Under the pieces are notes generated by a model. That model was not told where the DNA came from. It made no database searches and saw nothing but the letters and a program-made list of their open reading frames with translations. Positions 10,345-22,448 of a stretch of 64,000 bases of DNA are shown here, one piece after another (within the stretch, counting starts at the first letter, position 1; each line of letters starts with the position of its first letter). The stretch is from Isochrysis galbana. Lineage: Eukaryota; Haptophyta; Isochrysidales; Isochrysidaceae. The stretch spans positions 1,460,793-1,524,792 of the forward strand of contig CM030932.1 in assembly GCA_018136815.1 (NCBI GenBank), read 5' to 3'. The translations under genes were made by a program, and so were the position numbers.

Positions 10345-13319
10345 ATGCCGGAGCTTCTGACTCGTCTGCTGCTCGCACTGCTGTACGTGGCGCTGCGCGT
10401 GCAGTTCTGGCCTCTGTGCAAGCTGATGGGTTACCGTCGCTTCGAACCGGTCGCCGACTCGGTGCTCGTCACCTGCTGCACCAACGGGCTTGGGCATGTG
10501 CACCAGATGGAGCGTGTGCTGAGCGTGCTCGAGCAGGCGGGACTCCAATTCCCAGTCATCGCGCTGGCGAGCGAGCGCAAGGTGCGTGCCGGGGATTCAG
10601 AGGGTGGGGCTTGATGTGGGAGGAGTCCCCGGTTGTGGAAGATGGGCAGGGTTGATTATAGTGATGGGCGAGAGGGGCAGGAGCACCCAAGGTACACACC
10701 CCTCTGTCGGATCACACGTGGGTGATCGTGCCGACAGGCTTTGCTGCGCGTCCATTGCTCTCGTCGCCCACATCAGCCTCCCCCCCCCTCCCCCCCCCCC
10801 CTCACACACACCATGCATTGCGCCTACATGGGACTGAGCCACATATTGTGTTCCAGGTACCGGCATACAAGCTAGCCTCGCTCAAGGAGAGGTTCCCAAA
10901 TGCCCGATTTGTTAATTTGGATTTTGAGATTGATTACGACAATGGCAAATCCTTCAAGAATTCTGCAATCGTCTGGTAGGCTGACCCAACCTCCCGCCAT
11001 CATTCTTGCTGGTTGTCCCGCACACCCTGGTCTTGCCTACAAGCCACCCATTCTGCATGTCCACGGGCAAGCAGGCCACCCATTCTGCATGTCCACGGGC
11101 AAGGCGCCCACGTCGTAGCCAGCACCTATCACTGAAAGACCATGACTCACGTGGCCCGTCTTTGCTGCGGCGTTTGTCTGATTCAAATTGCAGGAATGCT
11201 GCGAAGACCACAGCGACGCGTTCCGTCCAGCTCTCTAGAAAGGCTGTTGCGCTGATGAAGCAATATCAACCAGCTTACTGTCTGTCGTTCTGGGAACCCT
11301 CTATCGCGAGCATAATCAATGTCATGAATGCCCCCACACAGCTCGTGGCGGTCGCGTCGCAGGTGCCAGATGAGTGCTTGCGCAGCACATAGTAATGCCC
11401 CTCAGAATCATCTCAAAGCTGGGGCCAAACTCTCAATACGGGGGCCAAACTATCTCAGTACAAGGGCCAAGCAAGAATCTCACACTGAACAGTCCCCTCG
11501 TCTAGTCTGCTTAAGCAAGCCGATGTGCTGCAGGCCAGGGAACTAGAGACAGGACACAAAGGCATGACGCGTCCCATTTTTGTCCGGTGTTGTAGGGCCA
11601 GATTTATCGCGATAACTCAGGCTCGGAGCGCGGCTTGCTCATGCGTGGGTTGCATCAGCTGTGTGTTGGCTCCAGGGGGACGCTCGTACCGCTGTCCGTC
11701 TTACCGATGGAGGGGGCGATTCCGCAAATCGTCTCACTCCCCCCGGTCGTGCCAGAGGACATGTCGAATGGCGGGTACTATGTGGCATATACTACGGTAC
11801 CACAGGTGTGAGACTTGCACGCCATTGTAGAATGTGGTAGGTGGCTTTCATGGCCATTTTGTCAGCCACCTTTGGCAGCATCAATGGCGTCATGGCCTCA
11901 AATGCTGGACGGGCGTAGCAAACCGACGCCAGCGGTGATGCTTGGAGAATCCTTTCGCAACTGCGCTCTTTCGAATGATCACTCATTTCGCTCTCTCCAG
12001 GTGTTGTACGTGATTCGAAAGAAACTCATGAGTTGTCGGATTATCCTATTTGTGAAAGAGAAGAGGCTGAAGTACTACAAGCGTAAATACGCAAAGTATC
12101 CGCATGTCGAGGTGAGCGGAGAGTCTAGCCATTCACACCGCGTTGCAGGCGAGCCCGATCTTTCGTGGCATCGCGCACACAGTCAGCCTTGAAACATCTT
12201 TTGCAATGGTGGTGACATACACAGTACCAACATTCTAGGTCCGTCCAACCTCGCCCGACTTCGCCCTGTACCTGGCGGCGTCGAAGGGTCTGATTGCAAC
12301 CCCGAGTCGAGGTGTAGTGACACAGGCCATCGCAGCGGCCAAGCCAGTTTACCTTTTTTGTCCAAGGTGCATTATTGGCGTTTGGTGTCGTCTTGCCCGC
12401 ATGCCTAGGAGGAGGTCCCATGAGCAAGTTGCAATCTCCCGATCTAAATCTCCTGATTCGTCTTTTGGCGACTCTATCGGTCATTCTTTGGAATGCGTGC
12501 CATCATCACGAGACCACGCACTTCTTGAGCGCCAAATTCTCGCCTCTTCAGGGGCCACATTGAACAAGAGTATAACTTGAGGTTCTATCTGCAGAATTTT
12601 GCTGCCGTTACAGCGCCGCGCACCCGCCGATACCGACGCATGCTCCGGCTCGGTCGGTCTGGAGAACTTCATCAAGGTTGGGCAGGTGAGGAGCGCAGTG
12701 ATGGGATGGACGAGCCGGCGCTTGCCACGCCTTCACGCCACTGATTGCATCTTTATACCGTTGCACCTCCGGTTTCACTCCCGGCGTAGGTGAGCTCATG
12801 TCTCTCGCCGACTGGAACGATTCCCACGAGTCGCGTGCCGATGCACGACATGAGCAAGCGAATGGTCTAATCCGTTGGCTAAGCCAAACGGATCAGTTGA
12901 TAGCAAAGCGTCTGGTGCCGATGATCACGCCCACCGACGACAAGCTGCATGCAAAGCCGACGAGCACGCCAGATACAAGTACCATGCACGGTGCGGTCTC
13001 AGTGGAGAATCTGGAGAGCGGTGCTCATCTCGATCCGTCCGAGGCTGCTTGGGTGGAAGACGCTTTGCGAGAGGAACGCGAGGTTGAACAAGCAAGCTCT
13101 CAAATGCAACCCGATGAAGAAATTGATGATGATGACGAGGAGGAGGAGGAGGAGGAGGAGGAGGAGGAGGAGGAGGAGGATAGAAAGCGAGAAGGAGAGA
13201 GAGCGGGGAGGAATGCGCTGGACGGCGAGGAGGTAGAGCCTCTTGGTGAGGGGGTAGACCTTGCTCACATAGCTAGTGAGGGTGCTAATGAAACGCCCAT
13301 CTTGCACAATGCGAGCTAG
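10345..13319 (+). CDS. GT-B-like glycosyltransferase with poly-Glu tail
   Basis: Eight exons keep one frame through GT-AG introns: 10345-10581, 10857-10975, 11194-11362, 11596-11805, 12001-12111, 12239-12366, 12552-12685, 12790-13319; about 545 residues. The N-terminus is hydrophobic (residues 5-28), suggesting a membrane anchor. Residues about 45-68 (CCTNGLGHVHQMERVLSVLE) have the glycine-rich nucleotide-sugar loop of GT-B enzymes. The C-terminal lobe has the usual donor-site arrangement, TPSRGVVTQAIAAAKPVYLFCP followed after an intron by GHIEQEYN. This resembles GT28 and MJ1255-like transferases; donor and acceptor are unknown. The C-terminal 100 residues are acidic, with about 16 consecutive Glu coded by a GAG repeat. 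A role in lipid or glycoconjugate glycosylation is plausible but inferred. Confidence 0.7.
13130..13181 (+). repeat. (GAG)n trinucleotide repeat inside coding exon
   Basis: A near-pure GAG run encoding the poly-Glu stretch of the preceding gene's last exon. Its length is likely variable between strains. Confidence 0.9.
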
Positions 13320-13818
13320 AAACTTGTTTGTTCTTTGCGTTTTCGTGGATCACTACCTAGACCCGACATGGAGGGGAGCGGATGGAAAGAGAGGGAAGTT
13401 GATCGTGGGGCCGCGCTCGTATCACCCCATAGGCATGCATGAAACATGAGCGCAAATTTTGCGACGGCTAGTTATGTTGACACCCGCGCCCATTGTATGT
13501 GCTACACAACGCGTGCGAAGTGCACACTCTAGCTGTCTCGGCGAGCTTGCGCTTCTTTCCGTGGTTGTGGGCTTGTGCGATTTGCGACTTGGATATTGGA
13601 TAGAGGGCCTTGGCTTGCTTGCTTGCGAGGGCGCTGGCTGCGAGAGAGCGTGCTCGCTGTAAGGCGATCGGTGCTGGCCGGGAGGCCCTCTTTCTTGCTA
13701 ATTGATGCCTTCGCGAAGCGGAGAGTGAAGAGAGAACCCTGGGGCGGTGTGGGGGTATCGAAGTTTATGCATTCATATGAACAACCTACTCTTATAGTAG
13801 GGGGAGATAGCTGCGCCG
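13320..13818. other. Intergenic, with a TTAT-type hairpin
   Basis: No gene seen. At 13785-13801 a hairpin CCTACT-CTTAT-AGTAGG resembles the heads of the retroposon family and stands directly before the LINE fragment at 13819. It may mark the boundary of another inserted unit, but no A-module sequence follows it. Confidence 0.4.
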
Positions 13819-15113
13819 ATATTGACTAGGCTGTATAACCTGGCACTGAACACGGGAACACTAGCGTACACGATGCGAGAAGGCGACATAATCCTACTAT
13901 ACAAAAAAGGAGACGCGCGTGACCCGCGAAACTATAGACCCATTACGCTACTACAAAGCGATTACAAAATACTAGCCAAAATCTTGACCAATAGACTAGG
14001 CAAAATCATAGGCAGGATAATATCGGAAAACCAATTAGGATTCGTGCCAAGACGGCTAATCAGCGAGGCAACACACCTGCTCCAACTCACGAGAGCATAT
14101 CTGGACGAAACCGGGGAACCGGGCCTAATACTAGCCCTTGATTGGGAAAAAGCGTTCGATAGAGTCAGTTGGGAGTTCTATCACTTGGCCCTCGAACTCC
14201 TCAACTTTGGCCCGAACTTCCAATCACTCGCCAAAGCGCTCACTAGCGAGAACGCCCGACCGGTAAGGACGATCAAAACCAACGGGGGAAGAAGCTATCC
14301 CTTTACCGTGGGAAGCGGCATGCCGCAAGGATGCCCGTTATCCCCGCTTACCTTCCTACTCACGACGGAGGCACTCACCCGGGCCATAAACAGGGACGAA
14401 GACATAGCGGGAATAGACCTCAATGGGTACAATCTGAAGGTTAGCCAGTTCGCAGACGACACGGCGCTAATAGCCAGGGACTATAAAAGCATGAAAAAAT
14501 CCCTACACTGGGTACAACTACATGAAAAAGCCACGGGGGGGAAAACGAACGAAAGCAAGTTCCAAGGACTCCGGATGGGAGGGCAAAGGACCCGCAAACC
14601 CCCGTGGGACATGCGAAAATACAACTGGATAGCAAATAGCGAATACTTAACGATACTAGGCGTGCCACTAGGAGCGCCGGAGGCGCTCAAACCCTTCTGG
14701 GCGAAGCTAGCAGACAAAATCGACGAGAAAGTTACCAAACTAGCGCCGGCCACCGGACACATGACAATATTTGGGAGAGCCGCCATAGTAAACTTCATTA
14801 TTTACGGAACACCGAGATATTGGCTTCAGACTCTGGCCGCCCCGAAATGGTTTCACACGCGGATACAGAGGGCCGCGGATGCGGTCCTCTGGACGAGCCC
14901 ATACACCCTGAAGCAGAGTAAATGGATCGCGCACCCACACTACGCCACACACCACGTAAAAAGCGCGACCAGGACATTGGGGCTAGGGCTCCTACACTGG
15001 CCGACTCATGTCAAGGCCCTCCAAGCCAAATGGATCCTAAACTACCTAAACGCACGCAAAGCGATCTGGAAGCACGCGGTCGACATCTCGCTGGCCGGGT
15101 CGACCGGTGACTA
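13819..15113 (+). pseudogene. LINE reverse-transcriptase fragment, copy 2
   Basis: An intact 430-residue frame with no natural start or end. It includes the upstream RT motif that copy 1 lacks (REGDIILLYKKGDARDPRNYRPITLL), then LDWEKAFDRVSW, GMPQGCPLSPLTFL and QFADDTALIARD. It matches copy 1 closely through KWILNYLNARKA. The 5' side is truncated at 13819. The 3' side is cut at 15113 where retroposon C-module DNA starts, so it lacks the zinc knuckle and tail. Being open for 1.3 kb, it is a recent fragment. Confidence 0.8.
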
Positions 15114-15834
15114 GGGGCCTCGCGGCCGTTTCGAGTCCGCGCGGGGCATTCTTGCGGCACAGAAATTTCCCCGCGCGCTCTTACTTTGTTACTATAAGTT
15201 TCGCGTGCGTTTGTGTGAATGTGCGTGCGCGTGAATGTAGTAAGAATCTTATCCGGCGATATACGATTGGCGATGCGATCGGCGATGGCACTCTGCCTCG
15301 CCCAAGCCGCGGTAGTTGCCTCATGGGCACCACCGCGATAGACATGTTAACGCCGGAGGGGAGAGCTGCCACTCCCCCCTCCCCTCTCTCTTCCCTCTTC
15401 CTCCTCTCTTCCCTGCGGCTCTGGCCATGGCGCGCGCCTGCGGCCCCTCTTCAGGTCCCCAGGAGGCCTGCAGGGGGCCTGGGAGCACAGCTCAGGGGGC
15501 AGGTGAGGCTGGGGCATGGCCCTGGCCCCTCCTGCCTCTCCCTCGCTGGCTCTCGCGCCCCTGCCGGTCGACTGGAGCTGGCTGGGGGGTCCTGATCGGG
15601 GGGGCCAGGGGGAGGAGGGGTTGGTCAGAGCGACAAGCAGGCCAGCGCCAGCGCGGGCCAGGGCGTGCGATCTGTGCCTAGCTCTCTGGGAGAGTCTGGG
15701 CAGTCTGAGTGAGTCCCCCCTGCATGCCAAGAGGCAGCGCAGGGGGGTGGATGGTTCTCGCCCCCCATGAGGGGAGTCGAGAGAGTGGGGGGGGCGCGAG
15801 GCACCCCTCCATGGCGACCAATCATAAGATTAGT
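15114..15834 (-). mobile_element. Hairpin-headed retroposon, A and C modules
   Basis: Minus orientation. The 5' hairpin is ACTAATC-TTAT-GATTGGT (15834-15817; seven pairs, one G-T). The A module runs from 15810 to about 15350 and matches 533-1035. The C module runs from 15343 to 15114 and matches 2440-2700. Module order agrees with the long copy at 1486-3091. The 3' end abuts the LINE fragment at 15113 and no B module or tail is present. Confidence 0.7.
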
Positions 15835-16219
15835 GAGTCCGAAGAGTGAAGAGTTCGTTCGCCCAAAGTTTCCGAAGATTGACCGACGCGAGTTTGGTGG
15901 CCCGCCACGCCACTTGCCACTTGAGAATGTACCATATAAGTCGAACCCTAACACAGAACATTCGGGCCCGAACATAGAACATAAGACTCTCATTCCGTCA
16001 TTCCCTCAGCAGGGTAAATGTCAAATGTCCGGTTTCACAGTTCACAGCAACAGCCGTTCACACTTAGGAGTAAGGAGTCCTTCGTCCTTCTTGTTCGGAC
16101 TTCGTTCTCCCTCCCTCCCTTTCCCTTCGTGCGCTGTGCGTAGTGCGTAGGCCGTGTAGCGATAAAAATATCTCTACAAGGCATCTCAAACCGTCCGAAT
16201 ACAAGACTCTCCTTCCCTC
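15835..16219. other. Intergenic sequence
   Basis: No supported gene. It ends at the first copy of the target duplication AGGTTGAATTAGAGAT (16220-16235). Confidence 0.4.
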
Positions 16220-16235
16220 AGGTTGAATTAGAGAT

Positions 16236-16994
16236 TAAAAAAAACTTTTAATATTCTTACCGCACTCGCGGCGAATGGAACCACTACCCACTACAAGTAG
16301 CACGTAGCATACTCTCTACACCCCCATTCCCCGGCCCTTCTCCCCCCGCCATCAGGCGGCTCCCCCCGTACACTACTAGGGGGATTGGGGTGGAGGGCTT
16401 AGATATGGTCCGGTGGCCCGCGCCACCCCCCGGTGATCTTTCCCCCCCTTCCTCCTGTGTCTCCGAGTGGGCGGCCCACTCTGTCTCGTCTTATCCTGTA
16501 AACAGGCGCGAGACTTACCGATTTTCCGGTGGGCGGAGCTCTCGCTCGCGCCCACCCCCTTTTCCGCGCTCTCTCTCCCCTCTCCTGCGGCACGCGCGAT
16601 GGCGCGCCTGCGGCAGGCCTCCAGCTGCCCTCTGGCGGCCCCTGGAGGCTCCTGGAGGCCAGCTCAGGGGGCAGAGGAGGCTGGGGCTGGGCCCTGGCCT
16701 CCCCTGCCTCTCCCTCGCTGGCGCTCCCGAGCCTCTGGGGCCCCCAGTCTGCACCTGTCTGCCTGTCGACCAGGGGGGGAGGGGGGGTTGGAGCAGTGGG
16801 CTGGTCACGAGGGGCCAGGATGGGCGAATGGGGCGAGCCTGTGGGGAAGGGAGTGGGTCAGTAGGGCAGTGGCCTCCTGGCAAGCCATCAGGCATGCCAG
16901 GAGGATGGGTGGTTCCTCCCCCATGGCAGGGGAGGAGTGGAGAGAGGGGGGGGCTCGTGCCCCCCCATGGGTCAACCAAGTATAAACTTAGTTG
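16236..16994 (-). mobile_element. Hairpin-headed retroposon with a LINE-type 3' tail (complete, TSD)
   Basis: A 759-bp minus-strand insertion flanked by the 16-bp direct repeat AGGTTGAATTAGAGAT (16220-16235 and 16995-17010). The 5' end is the hairpin AACTAAGT-TTAT-ACTTGGTT (eight pairs including one G-T; 16993-16974). The A module follows to about 16510. The 3' terminus reads GAATATTAAAAG then eight T, nearly the same as the 3' end of the LINE copies (GAATATTAAGAAGTTTTTT), although the rest of the 3' half is unlike the LINE. It therefore looks like a SINE-type element mobilised by the LINE. Confidence 0.75.
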
Positions 16995-17142
16995 AGGTTG
17001 AATTAGAGATACGCGATGCAACTTTCTTTGAACAGGAGGATCGATCCAAGACACTGATAGCCCGGTCACTCACTATTGGCGTGCGGAAGCTTAAACATTA
17101 CTTTACAGAAGTAGACATCTTTACGAGACACCTCGGTGACGT

Positions 17143-20100
17143 TCACCACATCGTACAGCCGGACGGACTCCAAGAGATAGTGCGACTTGCACCTTCTTCA
17201 TTGATGTAACAACCAATCAGCAATCCAGCTGCCTCAATCATCTCCGGCCTGTGGCTGACTACGATGCTCTGTCCACGCTGCTTGCGGCTGAGCCACGAGG
17301 CAAGCGCACATGCGCGCCTTGCATCGAGAGCTGCGTCAACTTCGTCATAGAGGCATGGATGCAGCAAACTATTGGAGGAGTGCAGCGCTAGCTGGAGTGA
17401 GATCGCGATGGCAGCCATTTCACCTCCCGAAAGCTCGTCAAAGTGTGACCTGCGGATGAAATGCACATGGGAAGGATAAGAGAGAGCAAGTGGAGAGCAA
17501 CAGAGACTCCTGTGCAATCATTCTTTTGCGTGCTTGTTGCACGTAAGGGGTTGGTCGCCGATGATCAAAGCCCCGATCAAGGATCTGAATAGTCCAGTAG
17601 GTGTGACGCATGCTCTGTTGTGGCAGCAGGGCCTGCCGGACCATTCGGATCGTGGCGGTCTGGCACGTATCGTCACTCCCTCGTCAAAGAGCACCGTTGG
17701 ATCAACTGCATACTCTAACACTGCATCACCTTGGGTACACAGCGCACGGAATATCTCGCGGAAGCGTTTGTTGAGCTCACGGACCGCGGGAAGGAATATG
17801 CGGCTCCGCTCATTGATCAGAGCCTCCAGCCGCCGCATCAACGAGCACAGATTCTGACGGTGGAGAGCTAGTCGCTCTTCAGCCTGCGAAGCCTCTGATG
17901 CGGCATCGAGATAGAGCGAAAGTTCGTGTACAGGCAGTAACTGGCGTTTTCTCTCAAAGATGCGCTCTTCAGCACGTAGCATCAGCCGCCGGGCTTCAAT
18001 GGATCCCTGGTTCGGTGTTGTTACATCCAACATAATTTCGTGCGGACGCGTGATTACAGCTGCACGCATGTGTTCTCCGGTTTGTGGAGGGGCCCGATTG
18101 GTAACATCACTGCTTTCGGGCGCCTCTGATTCCGAGCACGTGGGGACCTTCAGCATTGCATCCACCGTCTGACTACAATCCTCAGCATGAAATTTGGCCT
18201 GTGCCACTTCCATCCTGGATGGATAAGTCCATGTGGCTGCTTCCAACAATTGCTCTTGCAACGCTTGCTTAGACGCGAGAGCTAGCTCGAGCGCGTCCTG
18301 CAATTCATCGACGACCTGTCGGGAGCGTTGCGCCTCTAGGCCATACGAGATGACCTGTTCGGACGCAGACGCAAGCTTCGATGCAAAATTCGCCCTGACT
18401 TTCTGCAGACTCCTGACATGTGCCTCTGCATCTTGGACTTGTGCATGGATATTAGACTTGAGATGATTCGTTCGAGCTATGCCCTCGCGAGCGGAAGAGC
18501 TGTTTTGATCTAATCGCTCAGCTTCTCGGAGCTTAGTTCGCAGCGCCTGTGCTAGAGTCTTGCACCTTGCTGTGCTGAGACGAAGCTCGCGTTCACTCAC
18601 ACTAAGCCGCTTCTCTATTATTGCCTCCTCTACTTCTAGCTCACTTATTCTTCCCATGATCTCGTGGAGAAGTTTGCCTCTGGCCTCGGCTGATGGAACC
18701 AAGACTTCCAGCTCTGCCCTTGCGCAGCGCTGAGTTTGAAAGTGGCGCCCATCTGCATCAGCGACAGATCCTCCGTTTACTGTGGAGCGAATTGTTGGCC
18801 CGTCTCTGTTCATTTGGATAGAATCATATGTGAGAGGTGCGTCTACGCCAGCAAGTTGATCCTTGGAAGGAACGAGAGCTTCCATCTCGCGCAAAGAGCA
18901 GCGCACGCTTTCAAGGTGGGATGCACCTGCGGCGTAGGCTTCCCGCGTTCGCTTCAGCCGAGCACGAGCAGATTCGTACTTGTCATTCGCAGCAGTGTGA
19001 TTTAAAAGAGATGCTTCACACTCAGCGCGAGCCTTCTCTAGCTCGTGGCGTTGTGCCTCCGTCTCGGCTTGTTGGATTGGACCACATTGATAATGTTGCA
19101 GGTTCACGACAGCTGTCCCAATCGCAAGCAGCCTGGGAAAGGATTTGGCAGGGGCTCGCACCTCGCCAGTCGCCAGGAAACACTCTCCATCCGTGGTCAC
19201 CACATGCCCTTGGCCCGCCCGCGGTGGCTTTGAGGTGCCTGCTGCTGTCTCCTGGAGGGCAATCTTACGGTTTGGTGCGAGACTCCACTTTGAGAACAGG
19301 CGGTGGATTACCAGCTCAGCCCCGAGAGTATGTGCCACCATGCGCGACGTCAGCGGCAGACATGCTGCAGGTCCACAATGTGCTTCAAAACGCGTCGCGG
19401 GCCCTGAAAGCTCAGACAGGACCAAGCACGATAGAACGCCCAAGCGACGGCGCCTAATTTCGTTTATCACATGCAAGGCAGTCCTTCGGTCTGGCACTAT
19501 CACCATGCTCCACATGGCACTACCTAAGGCTGCACGGATGGCTTTCACGTCGTCAGTGGTTGCTGCTGAAATGCTTTCGCACAAGAACTGGACAGCTCTA
19601 AAGTTGTCATTCACTTGTCGCAGCTTGATGATTGTAGCTGCACGTGCATCAGCTCGATTGAGTGAGGCCGCACCCTCTTCCTTCCCCTCTGTGTGTCTCA
19701 CTAGTCGTCGAAGTTCATCGAATCGGCACTGGGCCGCAGTCATACGCGCCTCTGCGCGGCTAAGGGCGGCCTGATGCTCGCTTTCGTCTAACTCTGCCTT
19801 CTTGACTTCACGCGCAGCAACTTCCGTTATTGCATTTGCCGCAGCTTCCGCCTCATTTAGTCGTAGGCGCAGATGAACACCGTCTTCTCCTTGGTCGCCA
19901 ATTGATGTCCGAATGTGGTCAGCCTCTGAGTGCTGTTGCTGCTCCATCGTTTTGTCTGTGGACTTGGATTCTTGTGCGAGTACCAACCTCTCTTCCAATT
20001 CCAGCACTCGAGGATCGTTGGGCTTCACGCTGATTGCTATACTGGTCTGAGGCTGGCCACCCTCATCAGCCCCGTCAATGGCCTTTTCGCTGCTTTCAAA

Positions 20101-21551
20101 GTAGGAGCTAGTTATATTCTCGTCGCCGTATGCTAACCCCTGCTTTGCCATCTTGATTAGGCTCTCCCGAATATGTCTGTTTCTTCGTTCGACATTCAGT
20201 CGCTCGCGAACAGCTCTCAAAGCTGCAGTCTCGGCGTCTACTTTCAGCTGAGCAGCACGTTTCGAGACCTCCAGCTCACTGAGCGCAGCTCGCAGCCCTT
20301 CGGCTGCCTTGTGCTCGCGCCGAGCCGCAGCCGCCAGGGCTTTGCATTCAAGCAAACTGCGATTTTCTTCTGTGCTGGCTGTCGAAAGTTGAGCTCGTAG
20401 CTTGGCTACCATTTTCTCTTCTTTTGCGGCGGTTGAGGCAACGAGTGCCTCTTCTTCCATTAGCTTCCGCTGATGGGCTCGTGCCTGTTGCTGTGCCATC
20501 CGGGTCTCGTCCAGAAGAGAGGTCGCTTCACGAAGAGATGCACGGCAGGCATCCACCTCGCAGTGGCGCTGCTCCAATTCGAATCTGATGTACTCAACTT
20601 TCTTGTTTTCCAGCTGCAACCAGCATTCTTCTAGTTCCTCTGCCGCTTTGAGCGCATGAGAGAACTTTGTCTTTTGGCCGAGGGCTCGGTTCAGCTCACC
20701 CTCGAGGGCCGTAATGGCACTGCGCAGTTCGGCGGCGGCCGTCACCTCCACCTCTACCTTCTGCCGCAAATGCGAAGTCCCGGCAATGTCCTCGAGGAAG
20801 TGGAGCAGCTCTAGTGGAGACCGTTGGACTACCGAGTTGCAGGCAGATTGTTGAATGACAAACTGGGAAGGACAGTTAATGTCCAGGCGGACGCGCTCCA
20901 GCAAGAGGTCCCTGAGCTCTGTCCTGTTGATCGTATGGCATTTGCAGCGTGAACACAGCCCTGGAAATTGAGAGCCTGATGAGCCATCAATTTTGGGGAC
21001 GGTCCTCGGGTAGCAAGAGCAATCTTGATAGCGGTAATCATGCTGCTTTCCATCACGCAGGCGCCGTTGAATGATGACCGTCCGGTTGTTTGTGTCACGA
21101 AATATGCAGGCGACCGCGCAACTCCCAAGAGACACCTTGCCGCCTTTCTTTGCCTCCTCGCCGGAAGCCTCTCCCTTGGCCAAGGTCTTCTGGCTCTGGA
21201 TGAAACTATGTGACACTGCGGCAAACGAAGCATGATTCACAAAAGCAGACAGGGTGCGCGCACGCATTGTGTGCGAGTCGAGACCGAAGGCGAAGCAGAT
21301 TGCTTCGATCAGGCACGACTTACCCGCTCCGTTCGGTCCTGCGGCATGGGCAGGCAGGTTGCTCAGGCATCTGGTTCGCCCACGCAAGCATCACACTCGA
21401 CGCCCTTCCCACACTTGCCCGTACCAATGATCGTGACGAGGCCCTCGTGGTTGAACTCGGCGACATGAGTGCCAGCGCAACACTTGAAGTCATGCAATAT
21501 CACTGCATGCAGCACCATGCGCGCGCACTCGGGCAGCGTGTTGCCGTCCAT
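17143..21551 (-). CDS. SMC-family chromosome ATPase, divergent (SMC1-4 type)
   Basis: Three exons, 21551-21425, 21338-17642 and 17449-17143, about 1376 residues. Splicing completes TIIG|PNGAGKS (Walker A, residues about 38-48) and SEW|SHFDELSGGE (ABC signature, about 1280), followed by LYDEVDAALD (Walker B) and VVSHRPEM. Between are two long coiled coils (about 205-600 and 800-1190) around a hinge-like globular region (about 635-790). SMC proteins are ATP-driven DNA loop or tether machines in the nucleus. LLHFLEDIAGT in the N-head is closest to SMC4, and DEVDAALD excludes SMC5/6. Unusual is a cysteine cluster at residues about 148-178 (CSC ... CSRCKC), possibly zinc-binding. A second in-frame ATG lies 11 codons downstream of the chosen start. 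Divergent from the FOP-like gene. Confidence 0.85.
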
Positions 21552-22448
21552 GCGAGCCTGATGGTCGACTGCACCTCGTTCCCGCCTTTTCTCCCCCCCA
21601 CCCCCCCCAATATTCCTTCTTCACTTGTTCACTCTAGCTATCTAGAGTATAGCTCTAGAGCTCTAGAGTAGAGTAGTGTGTAGAAAGTTTTGCTGCGTGA
21701 GTAGAAAGTAGAGGGTCCACGGCCGCACGGCCGCGTGTGCGGTGAGACTATTAAGAAGTTTATTTATACGATCAGTTTCGTCAACTAGCTACCGCCTAGC
21801 AAGGCTCCGTCTGTTGGCCCTACGCCCCCCGCTCCGGTTCCGGTTCGTCAACCGTAGCCGGTAGCCGGTACGTGCTGGGGGACCAGAAGCCAGAAGCTCA
21901 GCGGCTCAGCGGTCCTCGCTCGGCACGCCATTAGGAGCCTCCGGGAGCAGCACATGTCGCCTTCTCCCCCCTTAACTTAGAGATTGGAGGCTCCCTGCGC
22001 TCCTCCCCTTCCCCACTCGGTGAGAGGAGCAGAGCAGCACCTAGCTCCTAGCTCAGCTCGGCCTGCTTGACCCATGCCCATGCCCATGCCCCCCCTCTCT
22101 CTCACACCGCGTGGGAGGTAGCTTGGCTATCCCAGCCGCGCCGCACTCCCCCGCACAGGCGAAGCTGTCGCGGCGGGGACGCACCCCCCAGGCGACAGCT
22201 TCGCCCCTCCGAGTAACCACCGGCGCGAGGGGGAGAGGCTAGCCCGGCCCCCTGCAGTAAGCAGTAAAGAGGAGACTACATTTCACAAGGACTACCTCTC
22301 ATTAGTCATTAGAAAATTGTACCATTCACCTTGACCTGCCTGCCCCTGCGCGACTCGCGCCGGCCGTGTTGTGACGGGTAGCGACCGACTCGGCGTGCTC
22401 AGTCGCTCGGCTCGCTCCGCTCGTGGCCTTCCAACGGCGCCTCACGCG
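21552..22448. promoter_or_regulatory. Shared upstream region of the divergent SMC and FOP-like genes
   Basis: About 900 bp between two divergent start codons, so it must hold both promoters. Visible structure: a pyrimidine-rich run (21588-21625, purine-rich on the SMC coding strand); a 16-base palindrome CTCTAGAGCTCTAGAG (21653-21668); and a perfect 14-bp inverted repeat (22158-22171 and 22192-22205). I see no confident TATA box. Confidence 0.5.
22158..22205. repeat. Perfect 14-bp inverted repeat, 20-nt loop
   Basis: Arms GGCGAAGCTGTCGC and GCGACAGCTTCGCC are exact reverse complements, separated by 20 bases of C/G-rich loop. It lies about 245 bp upstream of the FOP-like start codon. It could be a DNA cruciform, a 5'-UTR hairpin or a small-RNA precursor; nothing decides between these. 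Confidence 0.75.

Noticed and set aside
11400..11595. Short repeated phrase GGGGCCAAACT inside a glycosyltransferase intron
   Set aside because: Local intronic duplication of about 20 bases with no further structure.
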